Shown piece by piece: positions 1-6,436 of a stretch of 6,753 nt of DNA. The position numbers and the translations under genes are program-made. Position 1 is the stretch's first letter. Each line of letters opens with the position of its first letter. The stretch is from an uncultured Planctomycetota bacterium. Lineage in GTDB: Bacteria; Planctomycetota; SZUA-567; JAFGNG01. Location of the stretch: NCBI GenBank assembly GCA_947311175.1, contig CAMZKK010000112.1, forward strand, positions 1-6,753, written 5' to 3'. The notes beneath the pieces are model-generated. The model was given only the letters and a program-made list of their open reading frames with translations, was not told the origin of the DNA and did no database searches.

Positions 1-228
1 ATTACCCATGACCACCTGCACTCCCCAATCACGGATAAAGGAGATGGTTTCATTTGGTTCTGCACAGTAACCAACAATATCCCCCGTGCAAATAATTCGT
101 TCAGGAGTAATATTTTTATCTTCCGCATAACTCCGCAACGCAATCATCGCTGGTAGATTACCATAAGGTCCGCCAAAAAACAATAATGGCTGATTCGACA
201 TATCTTTATTCAGCTTAAAGGCATTCAT
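1..228 (-). CDS. Metallophosphoesterase family protein, N-terminal part (cut by window edge)
   Basis: The first 76 codons are present and the rest lies beyond the left edge. The protein resembles calcineurin-like metallophosphoesterases: a short hydrophobic strand (residues 14-18), a glycine-rich first motif, a second motif GDIVGYC (49-55) followed by EPNETI, and a third motif that starts as VVMGN at 72-76, where families of this kind continue into an acidic or histidine ligand. The first motif is unusual. It reads GGPYGN (19-24) where canonical enzymes have GD-x-HGN, so the usual Asp and His metal ligands are missing. I recall a subgroup with this GGPY form, so it is probably not a mutation. 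ATG at 228 overlaps the symporter stop codon as TAATG, which favours this start through coupling; Met10 (position 201) is an alternative. As the last visible gene of the operon it could dephosphorylate a pathway intermediate, which is inference. The fold is fairly sure, the substrate unknown. Confidence 0.75.
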   Translation of the reverse strand, partial: MNAFKLNKDMSNQPLLFFGGPYGNLPAMIALRSYAEDKNITPERIICTGDIVGYCAEPNETISFIRDWGVQVVMGN

Positions 229-1598
229 TATTCTGATAAATTTCTTTTATTTATTATTCCGCCAATGAAAAACGACATACAGCCAAGCCCTAAAATAGTG
301 ATACAAATAAATAATAATTTTGTATATTTATGAAATTCACCAAGCAAGGCAGAATAGCCACTCGATTCAGTAAAATAAAGAACCGCACCAGTTATTGCGA
401 GAACTAAACTAAACAGATAACTCCAAACAGGAATATTCTTTTGCCTACCCCATAGAGAGAAAAATATAACCGGTGCCAAGTACATTGATGCCGTACCACT
501 AACCGCAACTGCACTAAAAAGATCTTTGTTGCCAAGAAATACGAGGAGTATCCCAAGAACCATGAAGACAACCATAACAACCCGACCATTACGAATATTC
601 TCCTTTAAAATTCCGATATCTGACGCAATCAATTTTGCAGAGCTCGACAATGTGCTGTCTAAGGTGGACATTGCCGAAATAACCAGACAGGCACTAAATA
701 CAACCATTGGCGTTTTCCCCAACAATCGCAACAGAACATCTTTCATCGCTTCGCCAGTTGTAGCGTTTGCTCCGGCAATAATACCTAAACACCCGAAAAC
801 AAGGATACAGATAAAACTTATCCAACAGGCATGGAAAAAACTACGCTTAGTCGTCTCGCGGTCGGCGAGAAAACCTCTATCCATCATTACGGGGTCGTGC
901 ATTGGATAGCTCCAGATTTGCAACAATGCAACCACCATCAAAACCGGTCCGGGTTGAGAATAGTCAAATGATTTAAACCATAAAGAGCCAAGAGAGATAT
1001 TTTCATTAACCAAAACCAACACAACCAACATCAAAAGCGTCCCTAAAAAGAGAATCATTTGAAACACGTCGGTACGCAGAGATGCCCTTAAGCCACCTAA
1101 CATTGAATAAAAAAGAGTAACGATGGCAAAGGCAATAATCGCAAGGGTATAAGACTGAGAGCCACTAACTCCAAACAAGATACCGATTACCAGCAAGTTT
1201 GCAAATACTTCGCTAATTAACCTAACGCCAATAACAAAATTATAACAAGTAGTTCCCCACTTGCCAAAGCGTGCTTTCAAAAAATCTTGAACACTTTTAA
1301 AACCATGTTCAAAGCGAAGGCTGTCGATTATTCTACCACCTGTTAAAAAAGAAAAATAATAAAAGGAATATGCCAATGCACCCCAAATACCATAATAAAA
1401 ACCAAGAATGGCAGCATTAAGTAATGATCGGGCAAAAATCCAGGTAGTAACTTGAGAAAATACTAAGGTCAACAGATTAGGCTGTTTTCCAGTAGCGCTA
1501 TGACCTTTGAAAAAAGACTCTGATGTTTTTGCTACTGGCGAAATGACCACTGAAAACACCGCAATAAATCCAGCAAAAACCGGAAGCACATAATCCAT
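228..1598 (-). CDS. Sodium:solute symporter family (SSF) transporter
   Basis: This is a 456-residue, very hydrophobic protein with about 11-13 predicted membrane segments, the first at residues 4-21. Two SSF landmarks are visible: the GGLRASLRTDVFQ block at 168-180, matching the family's GG-x2-A-x2-TD-x2-Q signature, and the S-x-MSTLDSTLSSS block at 308-320, where Ser/Thr residues of the eighth core helix bind sodium in characterised members. A cytoplasmic-type loop with HDPVMMDRGF and a basic stretch lies at 234-252. Members carry sugars, amino acids, carboxylates or vitamins into the cell with sodium. The substrate here cannot be read from the sequence. Its place inside an arsenic-methylation operon suggests movement of a precursor or product of that pathway (inference). 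It is slightly shorter than many SSF proteins but looks complete. ATG at 1598 has an AAAGGA ribosome binding site at 1605-1610. The gap to the glycosyltransferase upstream is 49 nt, and its stop overlaps the next gene's start. Confidence 0.88.
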   Translation of the reverse strand: MDYVLPVFAGFIAVFSVVISPVAKTSESFFKGHSATGKQPNLLTLVFSQVTTWIFARSLLNAAILGFYYGIWGALAYSFYYFSFLTGGRIIDSLRFEHGFKSVQDFLKARFGKWGTTCYNFVIGVRLISEVFANLLVIGILFGVSGSQSYTLAIIAFAIVTLFYSMLGGLRASLRTDVFQMILFLGTLLMLVVLVLVNENISLGSLWFKSFDYSQPGPVLMVVALLQIWSYPMHDPVMMDRGFLADRETTKRSFFHACWISFICILVFGCLGIIAGANATTGEAMKDVLLRLLGKTPMVVFSACLVISAMSTLDSTLSSSAKLIASDIGILKENIRNGRVVMVVFMVLGILLVFLGNKDLFSAVAVSGTASMYLAPVIFFSLWGRQKNIPVWSYLFSLVLAITGAVLYFTESSGYSALLGEFHKYTKLLFICITILGLGCMSFFIGGIINKRNLSE

Positions 1599-1604
1599 TA
1601 TTAT

Positions 1605-1610
1605 TCCTTT
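1605..1610 (-). promoter_or_regulatory. Ribosome binding site of the SSF transporter
   Basis: On the minus strand AAAGGA lies 6 nt before the ATG at 1598, inside an AT-rich 49-nt gap. It supports that start codon. No convincing promoter or terminator hairpin is visible in the gap. Confidence 0.7.
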
Positions 1611-1647
1611 CTTTGTTTTGATTATAAATTTTATTTACTAAATTTAA

Positions 1648-3168
1648 TTAAGAGCCAGACGGAATTGAACCAGCCTTTAATGACGAAAACAATTGCTGTT
1701 TTAATGAAGTAATGCCAAAAGTCAATAACCCCACGGCATAGGCTGCAATGAAGAAACCAAAGATATGCTTTCCGGCTTGCAAATATATTATAAATGTACC
1801 TGCACAATAAATCCCAAGGACAACCTCAACGATTGCTAGTAACAAGCTTGAATCTAAGGAATATCTTCCTTTTTTTGAGACATCAATTTCACTGCCACTT
1901 TTTGGCGTTCTAACAAATGGGCTTTTTATCCCTATTATCGCTTCAAACACCGCAAGGGCATTATTTAGACATAACCCTGTGCCAACAGACAACATTGCGG
2001 GAAAATGTGATAGTGCAAAAAATCCTCGCTTAAGCACTATCCCACTACCGGTATACATCACACAGGGAGCAATGGCACTAATTACAATAATGCTCCAAAT
2101 TACGGCGAGAATCCAGGTAGTATTTATCATTGGTATCCATAGCAAAACAGGCAAGGTGCAAAGACAAAGAATTGCCATCAACATTGCAACGGTGTAATGA
2201 GTGAGGTGCAAAAATGCTTCTACTTTATGCAAAAAAGGAACCTGCTTAGAACGAATAATTCTTGGCATTAACTTTTTAGCAGTTTCTATTGAGCCCTTTG
2301 CCCATCGTTTTTGTTGGCTTTTAAGCGAGGTAATATTGTTTGGAATCTCTGCGGGGCATTTGAGATCAAAATCATATTCAATCTTAAAACCTTCAAGCTG
2401 TACTCGATAAGATAAATCCAAATCTTCAGTCAAGGTATCACCCTGCCAACCACCGCCCGCAAGGATTGCACTCTTACGCCAAAGTCCGGCGGTGCCGTTG
2501 AAATTCATAAATATATTATTGTAACTTCTTGCTCCTTGCTCAGCAGTAAAGTGACCGTCAATCCCAACACTTTGTGCCCGCGTCAACCAATTTTCATTTT
2601 TATTGATATGCTCCCATCGACCTTGAATACAGGCAGTTTTGGGATAGTCGTCAATTAGGGCAATTGTTCGGTATAGGAAGTTTTCAGGAATAATAAAGTC
2701 GGCATCAAAAATTGCTATATATTCTCCCTTTGCTACCTTCATTGCATTTGCTAATGCTCCAGCCTTAAAATCATGGCGAGAGTCTCTGCGGATTACACAA
2801 ATATCACAACCTTTGTTTTTAAGTTCACGAACAACCCCATCAACAATCTTACAAGTGTCGTCATTGCTGTCATCAATCACTTGAATCTCTAATTTATCAG
2901 ATGGATAATCAAGAGCCACCGCACTTCTAATCAATCTTTCAGCAACCTCTGCTTCATTAAAAATTGGCAATTGCACCGTTACCGTAGGCAGGGTAGAAAT
3001 ATCCTTTCCCTGCCAAAAGCAATCAACCCTATCATTTATTTCCTTTCGATTACCTTTTTGTTTACTCAAAAACAAGATAAGCATCAAGTAGCAATGACTC
3101 CCGTAAACCATTAAACAAATGCTTGCCACAAGATAAATCAACAAACAGAATAATTTTAATATTTCCAT
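1648..3168 (-). CDS. Membrane-bound family 2 glycosyltransferase, cellulose-synthase/CslA-like
   Basis: This 506-residue protein has an N-terminal membrane segment (about 5-36), a cytoplasmic GT-A catalytic domain (about 60-300) and four to five C-terminal membrane segments (about 318-485). The catalytic series of processive GT2 enzymes is intact: VIDDS with D99-D100, FDADF with D155 and D157, LTEDLDLSYR with TED at 247-249, and QQKRW at 285-289. An FVRTPK motif at 418-423, common in CslA/CslC-like proteins, follows the core. Such enzymes use nucleotide sugars to build beta-linked glycans or glycosylate membrane lipids, often coupling synthesis to passage through the membrane. The classical arsenosugar glycosyltransferases are small soluble proteins, so this one is unusual in company with ArsM. 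Transfer of a sugar to an arsenic-containing acceptor or lipid is inference. The ribosome binding site is weak (GAAAG at 3176-3180, 7 nt from ATG), and a 48-nt gap separates it from the radical SAM gene. Confidence 0.88.
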   Translation of the reverse strand: MEILKLFCLLIYLVASICLMVYGSHCYLMLILFLSKQKGNRKEINDRVDCFWQGKDISTLPTVTVQLPIFNEAEVAERLIRSAVALDYPSDKLEIQVIDDSNDDTCKIVDGVVRELKNKGCDICVIRRDSRHDFKAGALANAMKVAKGEYIAIFDADFIIPENFLYRTIALIDDYPKTACIQGRWEHINKNENWLTRAQSVGIDGHFTAEQGARSYNNIFMNFNGTAGLWRKSAILAGGGWQGDTLTEDLDLSYRVQLEGFKIEYDFDLKCPAEIPNNITSLKSQQKRWAKGSIETAKKLMPRIIRSKQVPFLHKVEAFLHLTHYTVAMLMAILCLCTLPVLLWIPMINTTWILAVIWSIIVISAIAPCVMYTGSGIVLKRGFFALSHFPAMLSVGTGLCLNNALAVFEAIIGIKSPFVRTPKSGSEIDVSKKGRYSLDSSLLLAIVEVVLGIYCAGTFIIYLQAGKHIFGFFIAAYAVGLLTFGITSLKQQLFSSLKAGSIPSGS

Positions 3169-3216
3169 TTAATTTCTTTCATAAATATTTTTTTGGTGTT
3201 TGTGAAAAAGATAAAA

Positions 3217-4098
3217 TTATCCCCCACACGATACTCCACTTGCAAAACAAGAAAAACACCTTTGGTGTTTTAAAATAATTTTTTTCTTCATCGCCTCATC
3301 AATGCTTGTACCCAAGTCATAGTCCTTATCATCATCAACCAAAGTGCAAGCATAAATTCCTATTCCCAATTCAGTCTTCACCACCATTTTTGAATAATTA
3401 CACATAAACGATAAACGCTCTTCCTCAGTTTTGTAGGTGGTCATACAGTTGGTGGTTATCTCTGGAGTACCACCCACCTCATCTAGTTCAGGGAAAAACA
3501 CCAATGGTATGTTTTTTGATATTCCAATGCTCTGAAATAACTGCTGATAAGAATCACGCAGAGAATCGTCTCTTCCGGCAACAGACACCTCAAACCCAGC
3601 ATCTAATAATTTCTTCAACATCTTCATTGCTATCTTAAAATTTCCAACACCTCGCTCTTTGTCATGCACTTCTTCAATTGGTGAATCAATGCTTATCCGC
3701 AAAGACAAAGCATAAGGTTTTTGTTTAAGCTTCAAAACCTCAGTGAAGGAATTTTCTAATGGCTTTGTTCCGTTGCTTAATACCAGGCAAGGACATCTAT
3801 CAAGGGCATAGTTTAAAATCTCTAAAAAGTTTTGATTAACAAATGGCTCTCCGCCAGTAAAGCCAAATCGTTTCCCCCCACCATCAACAAACTCATCTAT
3901 GATTGGTTTTACATCTTGCAGATTTATAGATAAAAGCCGATTAGCGATGGGTGACGATTTTTCAAAACAAAATGAACATTGTAGATTACATTTTGTTCCG
4001 GTATTAAACCACAACTCACTTATTTCTTTTGGCTCAATATATCCACGAGGCTCACCTTTTGCAGTGTACAATATATTTCTATCTTTAGATTTATCCAT
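3217..4098 (-). CDS. Radical SAM protein with SPASM-like cysteine-rich tail, arsenic-operon type
   Basis: This is a 293-residue radical S-adenosylmethionine enzyme. C37-x3-C41-x2-C44 binds the catalytic 4Fe-4S cluster, and GFTGGEPF (79-86) is the SAM-binding GGE motif; SNGT (108-111) and the RISID strand (134-138) are further barrel elements. The C-terminal part has cysteines at 218, 233, 251, 281, 284 and 291, with YACTLVDDD and a terminal C-x2-C-x6-CGG. This resembles SPASM or twitch domains that hold auxiliary iron-sulfur clusters. The final C-x2-C...CGG also recalls the end of arsenosugar radical SAM protein ArsS, but the N-terminal half does not look like ArsS. ATG at 4098 is chosen over an in-frame TTG at 4107 because GAAGGG (4108-4113) is well spaced for the ATG and abuts the TTG. 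The start overlaps the methyltransferase stop as TAATG, pointing to paired synthesis. A role in adding a carbon group to methylated arsenic is inference. Confidence 0.88.
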   Translation of the reverse strand: MDKSKDRNILYTAKGEPRGYIEPKEISELWFNTGTKCNLQCSFCFEKSSPIANRLLSINLQDVKPIIDEFVDGGGKRFGFTGGEPFVNQNFLEILNYALDRCPCLVLSNGTKPLENSFTEVLKLKQKPYALSLRISIDSPIEEVHDKERGVGNFKIAMKMLKKLLDAGFEVSVAGRDDSLRDSYQQLFQSIGISKNIPLVFFPELDEVGGTPEITTNCMTTYKTEEERLSFMCNYSKMVVKTELGIGIYACTLVDDDKDYDLGTSIDEAMKKKIILKHQRCFSCFASGVSCGG

Positions 4099-5132
4099 TA
4101 GCAACAACCCTTCGTTTCTGCCTTAATCTTTTGCTCACAGTCAGGAAACAAACCAAAATGTTCAGCCTCCTCACTTATTTCAAAATATTTACCAAATCTA
4201 CTTTCGGTCAATATTTTTGCAGTATTACGACACACCGACGTTGGTTTATTTTTAGTAAAAGCATGTCCTGAATCTAGTTTAAAACAATTCTCACTATGAG
4301 GAATTCCACCTTTGTAAATTGCAATTTGCCCATAGTCTTCACAACGATCCTCTAGCCCTTTAATTTTAAAAACTCGAATAGTTATTGATGTAAACTTAAT
4401 GTTTCCAGCTTTTTTTTCAATCTCCTCATTTTGAATAGTAATCGGCTTAACGGAAACAATTGAGTACGCCGGAAAACCTAAATCACAAAGCAATCTCCTA
4501 AAATCTTCAAAGTACAGAGTGCCACCCAAACACTCACCATACATGATTGGGTCAGTGCTGATTAAAGACGGAACACGTTTGTCACTAAAAACGTCTGAAA
4601 AATATAGCTCTCCTCCAGGCTTTAGAACTCTGAAAATCTCAGAAAATACATTCCTCTTGTCGGTGGCAAGATTTATAACACAATTTGAAGTAACGATATC
4701 AATAGAATTGTCTGCAATATTAACAGCTTTTAAATCTTCAATTTCACCTTTCAAAAACTCTACATTGGTTTTTTCAAAGCCAAATCTTTTAGCCTGAGAA
4801 TCAATATATTTATTTGCGACTGCAAGCTGCTCATCTGTCATGTCAATTCCAATTGCCTTACCACGTTCACCAATAAGTTTTGAAAAAGTATAGACATCTC
4901 TACCGGTGCCACAACCTAAATCAAGAGTGGTGCAACCCTCAACCGCTTCGGGAATTGGCGAACCACAGCCGTAATATTTAGTCAAAACCTCATCTTCAAT
5001 ATTTTTCAGAATTTCTCTAACATGAAGAGGCACTGACAATGCATCACAACAACACGCATTTGTTTTTAAGTCGTCACTGCCCTGTAGAGTTTTACCATAG
5101 TATTCTTTTACTTCTTCTTTTTGACTATTCAT
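4098..5132 (-). CDS. arsM: Arsenite S-adenosylmethionine methyltransferase (ArsM)
   Basis: This 344-residue cytoplasmic enzyme should methylate As(III) with SAM to mono- and dimethylarsenicals. The N-terminal VKEYYGKTLQ...DLKT (8-24) is typical of ArsM. The Rossmann SAM site has LDLGCGTGRD at 70-79 and GIDMTDEQ at 95-102; VLKPGGELYFSDV is at 169-181. Arsenic-binding cysteines fit C28 (inside ACCC, 26-29), C56 in YYGCG, C151 in SNCV and C201 in GECLGG. The spacings 28-56 and 151-201 equal those I recall for C44/C72 and C174/C224 of the red-alga enzyme. A C-terminal extension (about 255-344) carries YKGGIPHS, VCRNTAKIL (C301), HFGLFPDC (C332) and a final GCC (C343, C344), as in the longer algal and cyanobacterial type. 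The ribosome binding site AAAGGA at 5141-5146 is 8 nt from ATG. The gene sits 14 nt after the CxxC protein and overlaps the radical SAM start by one base. A methyltransferase for another soft metalloid is possible but less likely. Confidence 0.88.
   Translation of the reverse strand: MNSQKEEVKEYYGKTLQGSDDLKTNACCCDALSVPLHVREILKNIEDEVLTKYYGCGSPIPEAVEGCTTLDLGCGTGRDVYTFSKLIGERGKAIGIDMTDEQLAVANKYIDSQAKRFGFEKTNVEFLKGEIEDLKAVNIADNSIDIVTSNCVINLATDKRNVFSEIFRVLKPGGELYFSDVFSDKRVPSLISTDPIMYGECLGGTLYFEDFRRLLCDLGFPAYSIVSVKPITIQNEEIEKKAGNIKFTSITIRVFKIKGLEDRCEDYGQIAIYKGGIPHSENCFKLDSGHAFTKNKPTSVCRNTAKILTESRFGKYFEISEEAEHFGLFPDCEQKIKAETKGCC
4108..4113 (-). promoter_or_regulatory. Ribosome binding site that decides the radical SAM start
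   Basis: Minus-strand GAAGGG lies within the last codons of the methyltransferase gene. It is 9 nt from the ATG at 4098 and directly touches the TTG at 4107. The spacing supports ATG at 4098, giving 293 rather than 296 residues. Confidence 0.6.
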
Positions 5133-5146
5133 TTAAAAAATCCTTT

Positions 5147-5491
5147 TTAACCTTTACTATTAATTAATTTAACCTTAATAAGTTCTATCATTTCACTTGT
5201 TGTTTTGACATCATTAATCTCAGTATCTTTTAATATTAAATTCATAGCATCGTCAAGGATTGCGGGATATGTTATTTTCAATGAAAATTCTTTTTCAAAC
5301 TCATCTTTATGCATAACCCTCCAATCTTGATGATGAGCCTTGATAAATTCATTCCATTCAGTCTTAATATTTAAAACCCCATGGGTTAGCTTACATAACT
5401 GACAGGCATAAGTATTTGGACTTATTGATTTATGAGCAATATTCAGTAAGGTATTAGCAACCCCCGATTCTGCATTATAAACAATAATCAT
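5147..5491 (-). CDS. Small CxxC thioredoxin-like protein of unknown function
   Basis: This 114-residue protein has no signal peptide. A first strand IIVYNAESG (2-10) is followed by a helix, then YACQLCKLTHG (28-38), which contains C30-x2-C33, then a tryptophan-bearing helix (W46) and a strand-like TYPAIL (74-79), where the proline could be the cis-proline of a thioredoxin-like fold; an amphipathic helix closes the chain. I recognise a conserved family with an N-terminal VYNAxSG and a YxCxLCxLTHG block, but no established function. Databases may call such proteins GTPases, yet no P-loop is visible. Between an exported DUF547 protein and ArsM, a dithiol protein could supply electrons, since arsenic methylation uses thiol reductants, or carry As(III); both are inference. 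ATG at 5491 overlaps the DUF547 stop (ATGA), with an AAGGAAG ribosome binding site at 5497-5503. Confidence 0.7.
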   Translation of the reverse strand: MIIVYNAESGVANTLLNIAHKSISPNTYACQLCKLTHGVLNIKTEWNEFIKAHHQDWRVMHKDEFEKEFSLKITYPAILDDAMNLILKDTEINDVKTTSEMIELIKVKLINSKG

Positions 5492-6246
5492 TTTTTCTTC
5501 CTTTTTATGTCATTGATATTCCAATCATAATCGAGATAGCCTAGGGAGTATTCATCAAGAATAGATTTGGTGATTATCTTTCTTTGATACAACCATAAGA
5601 GCGGTTTATTATCAAAATCACCACTGAACCATTTAAAAATCTTTGACAGGTGAACCGTTTTATTTGCAATATCAATCTTCACACCCTTACTACGATTGCC
5701 AATAAATTGCCTTAATTGTTCCGAAAGTTGGTTTTCTAATTTATCTCCGGTATATACCTCAGAACGAATATTTGGACAACTAATAGCAGCACAAACCAAG
5801 GCAAAATGAACCATCGGTTCCTTAAACTTTTTTCTAATTATCTTATGCTCAATCGTATCAAGCGAATATTCTTTACCGGCAACTATCCCAGCCGGTTGTT
5901 TCCAAACAGAGGTAAAAAGTGAATTAAGCTCAGACAGTTTTTTAATATTTGGATTATCAACCACCTTTTTGATTGTTAAAAAATTATACGCATTAAGCCA
6001 AAAAGCAAGCTGGTTAGATTTCGACAATTTAGTTGGTGTAGGAGCAGCAGCCAACTCATCAGCTATTTTTTTAATAATTGCAGAATTTCTAAGCTTAGCA
6101 TAATCAACTGAAGATTCAACCGTTTGCTCATAGTCATTAACCACAACATATTTCCCTAAAAGTGTCTCATAAGAAGATGTCCAAGTGTCCGAAGCAAGCA
6201 AGTGAGAACCAAGCAAAACAAACAAAACTGCCAAAAACTTAAGCAT
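5488..6246 (-). CDS. DUF547 domain protein with signal peptide
   Basis: This 252-residue protein starts with a signal peptide (MLKFLAVLFVLLGSHLLA, likely cleaved near residue 18), so it should act outside the cytoplasmic membrane. The DUF547 core spans about residues 75-190: FWLNAYNFLTI (82-92), IEHKIIRKKF (132-141) and HFALVCAAISCP (147-158) followed by NIRSEVYTG, the family's most conserved block, with C152 and C157. The biochemical function of DUF547 is not established. The family is known to sit beside arsenosugar genes such as arsM and arsS in many bacteria, which fits the neighbours here. It is the first gene of the operon. AAAGGAG (6253-6259) gives a strong ribosome binding site 6 nt from ATG. 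The C-terminal RKKK is encoded by the same AGGAAGAAAAA tract that serves as ribosome binding site for the next gene, so that tail may reflect the signal rather than protein function. Confidence 0.87.
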   Translation of the reverse strand: MLKFLAVLFVLLGSHLLASDTWTSSYETLLGKYVVVNDYEQTVESSVDYAKLRNSAIIKKIADELAAAPTPTKLSKSNQLAFWLNAYNFLTIKKVVDNPNIKKLSELNSLFTSVWKQPAGIVAGKEYSLDTIEHKIIRKKFKEPMVHFALVCAAISCPNIRSEVYTGDKLENQLSEQLRQFIGNRSKGVKIDIANKTVHLSKIFKWFSGDFDNKPLLWLYQRKIITKSILDEYSLGYLDYDWNINDIKRKKK

Positions 6247-6272
6247 TTTCTTCTCCTTTATGGGTAAAACAG

Positions 6273-6287
6273 TTAACCTTAGGTGAA
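6273..6287. promoter_or_regulatory. Candidate operator: imperfect 15-bp dyad over the -10 site
   Basis: TTAACCTTAGGTGAA is a dyad of the form TTnACCTnAGGTnAA, with six of seven arm pairs matching around a central T. It covers the candidate -10 box, where a repressor would block transcription. Nothing in the window encodes a regulator. Short dyads also arise by chance, so this is tentative. Confidence 0.25.
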
Positions 6288-6304
6288 ACCCAAAACACGT
6301 TCAA
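6276..6304 (-). promoter_or_regulatory. Candidate sigma-70 promoter of the operon
   Basis: On the minus strand TTGAAC (6299-6304) and TAAGGT (6276-6281) are separated by 17 nt. The first matches the -35 consensus at five of six positions in an AT-rich setting; the -10 is weak (three of six). Transcription would begin near 6269, leaving a leader of about 23 nt before the strong ribosome binding site of the DUF547 gene. TAAGGT is a -10 seen in regulated metal-resistance promoters, although those have longer spacers. This is a pattern match only. Confidence 0.35.
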
Positions 6305-6330
6305 AAAAAAACTCACGAAAGTCTACAATA

Positions 6331-6363
6331 TTTATAGAGTAAGCAACTGCCATACCATGTCAA
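6331..6363 (-). promoter_or_regulatory. Alternative upstream promoter candidate
   Basis: A perfect TTGACA (-35) occupies 6358-6363 on the minus strand. The possible -10 boxes are TACTCT (6336-6341, 16-nt spacer, poor match) or TATAAA (6331-6336, better match but a 21-nt spacer). Neither pair is ideal. If used, the transcript would have a leader of roughly 80 nt that includes the dyad. Confidence 0.25.
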
Positions 6364-6381
6364 CAACGACCAATCATAATC

Positions 6382-6436
6382 ACCGATTATTTATTCATCA
6401 AAAATTGCACAAAAAATAATGAAAGAAATAATCGGT
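6382..6436. repeat. Perfect 11-bp inverted repeat, possible stem-loop
   Basis: ACCGATTATTT at 6382-6392 and AAATAATCGGT at 6426-6436 are exact reverse complements. After a small internal bulge, TTCAT (6394-6398) can pair with ATGAA (6419-6423), leaving a 20-nt A-rich loop. A second ATAATC at 6376-6381 can instead pair with GATTAT at 6385-6390 across a 3-nt loop, so two structures compete for the same bases. There is no T-run next to the stem, so it is not a typical terminator. The function is unknown. Confidence 0.55.

Noticed and set aside
526..909. 127-codon plus-strand open frame
   Set aside because: It lies entirely antisense to the well-supported SSF transporter and has no ribosome site or family resemblance.
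3169..3216. Possible terminator or internal promoter between the radical SAM and glycosyltransferase genes
   Set aside because: The 48-nt gap is AT-rich but has no stem followed by a T-run and no clear -35/-10 pair.
3217..3225. Possible selenocysteine at the end of the radical SAM protein, as in some ArsS-like proteins
   Set aside because: The gene ends CGG followed by TAA with ordinary cysteine codons; there is no in-frame TGA.
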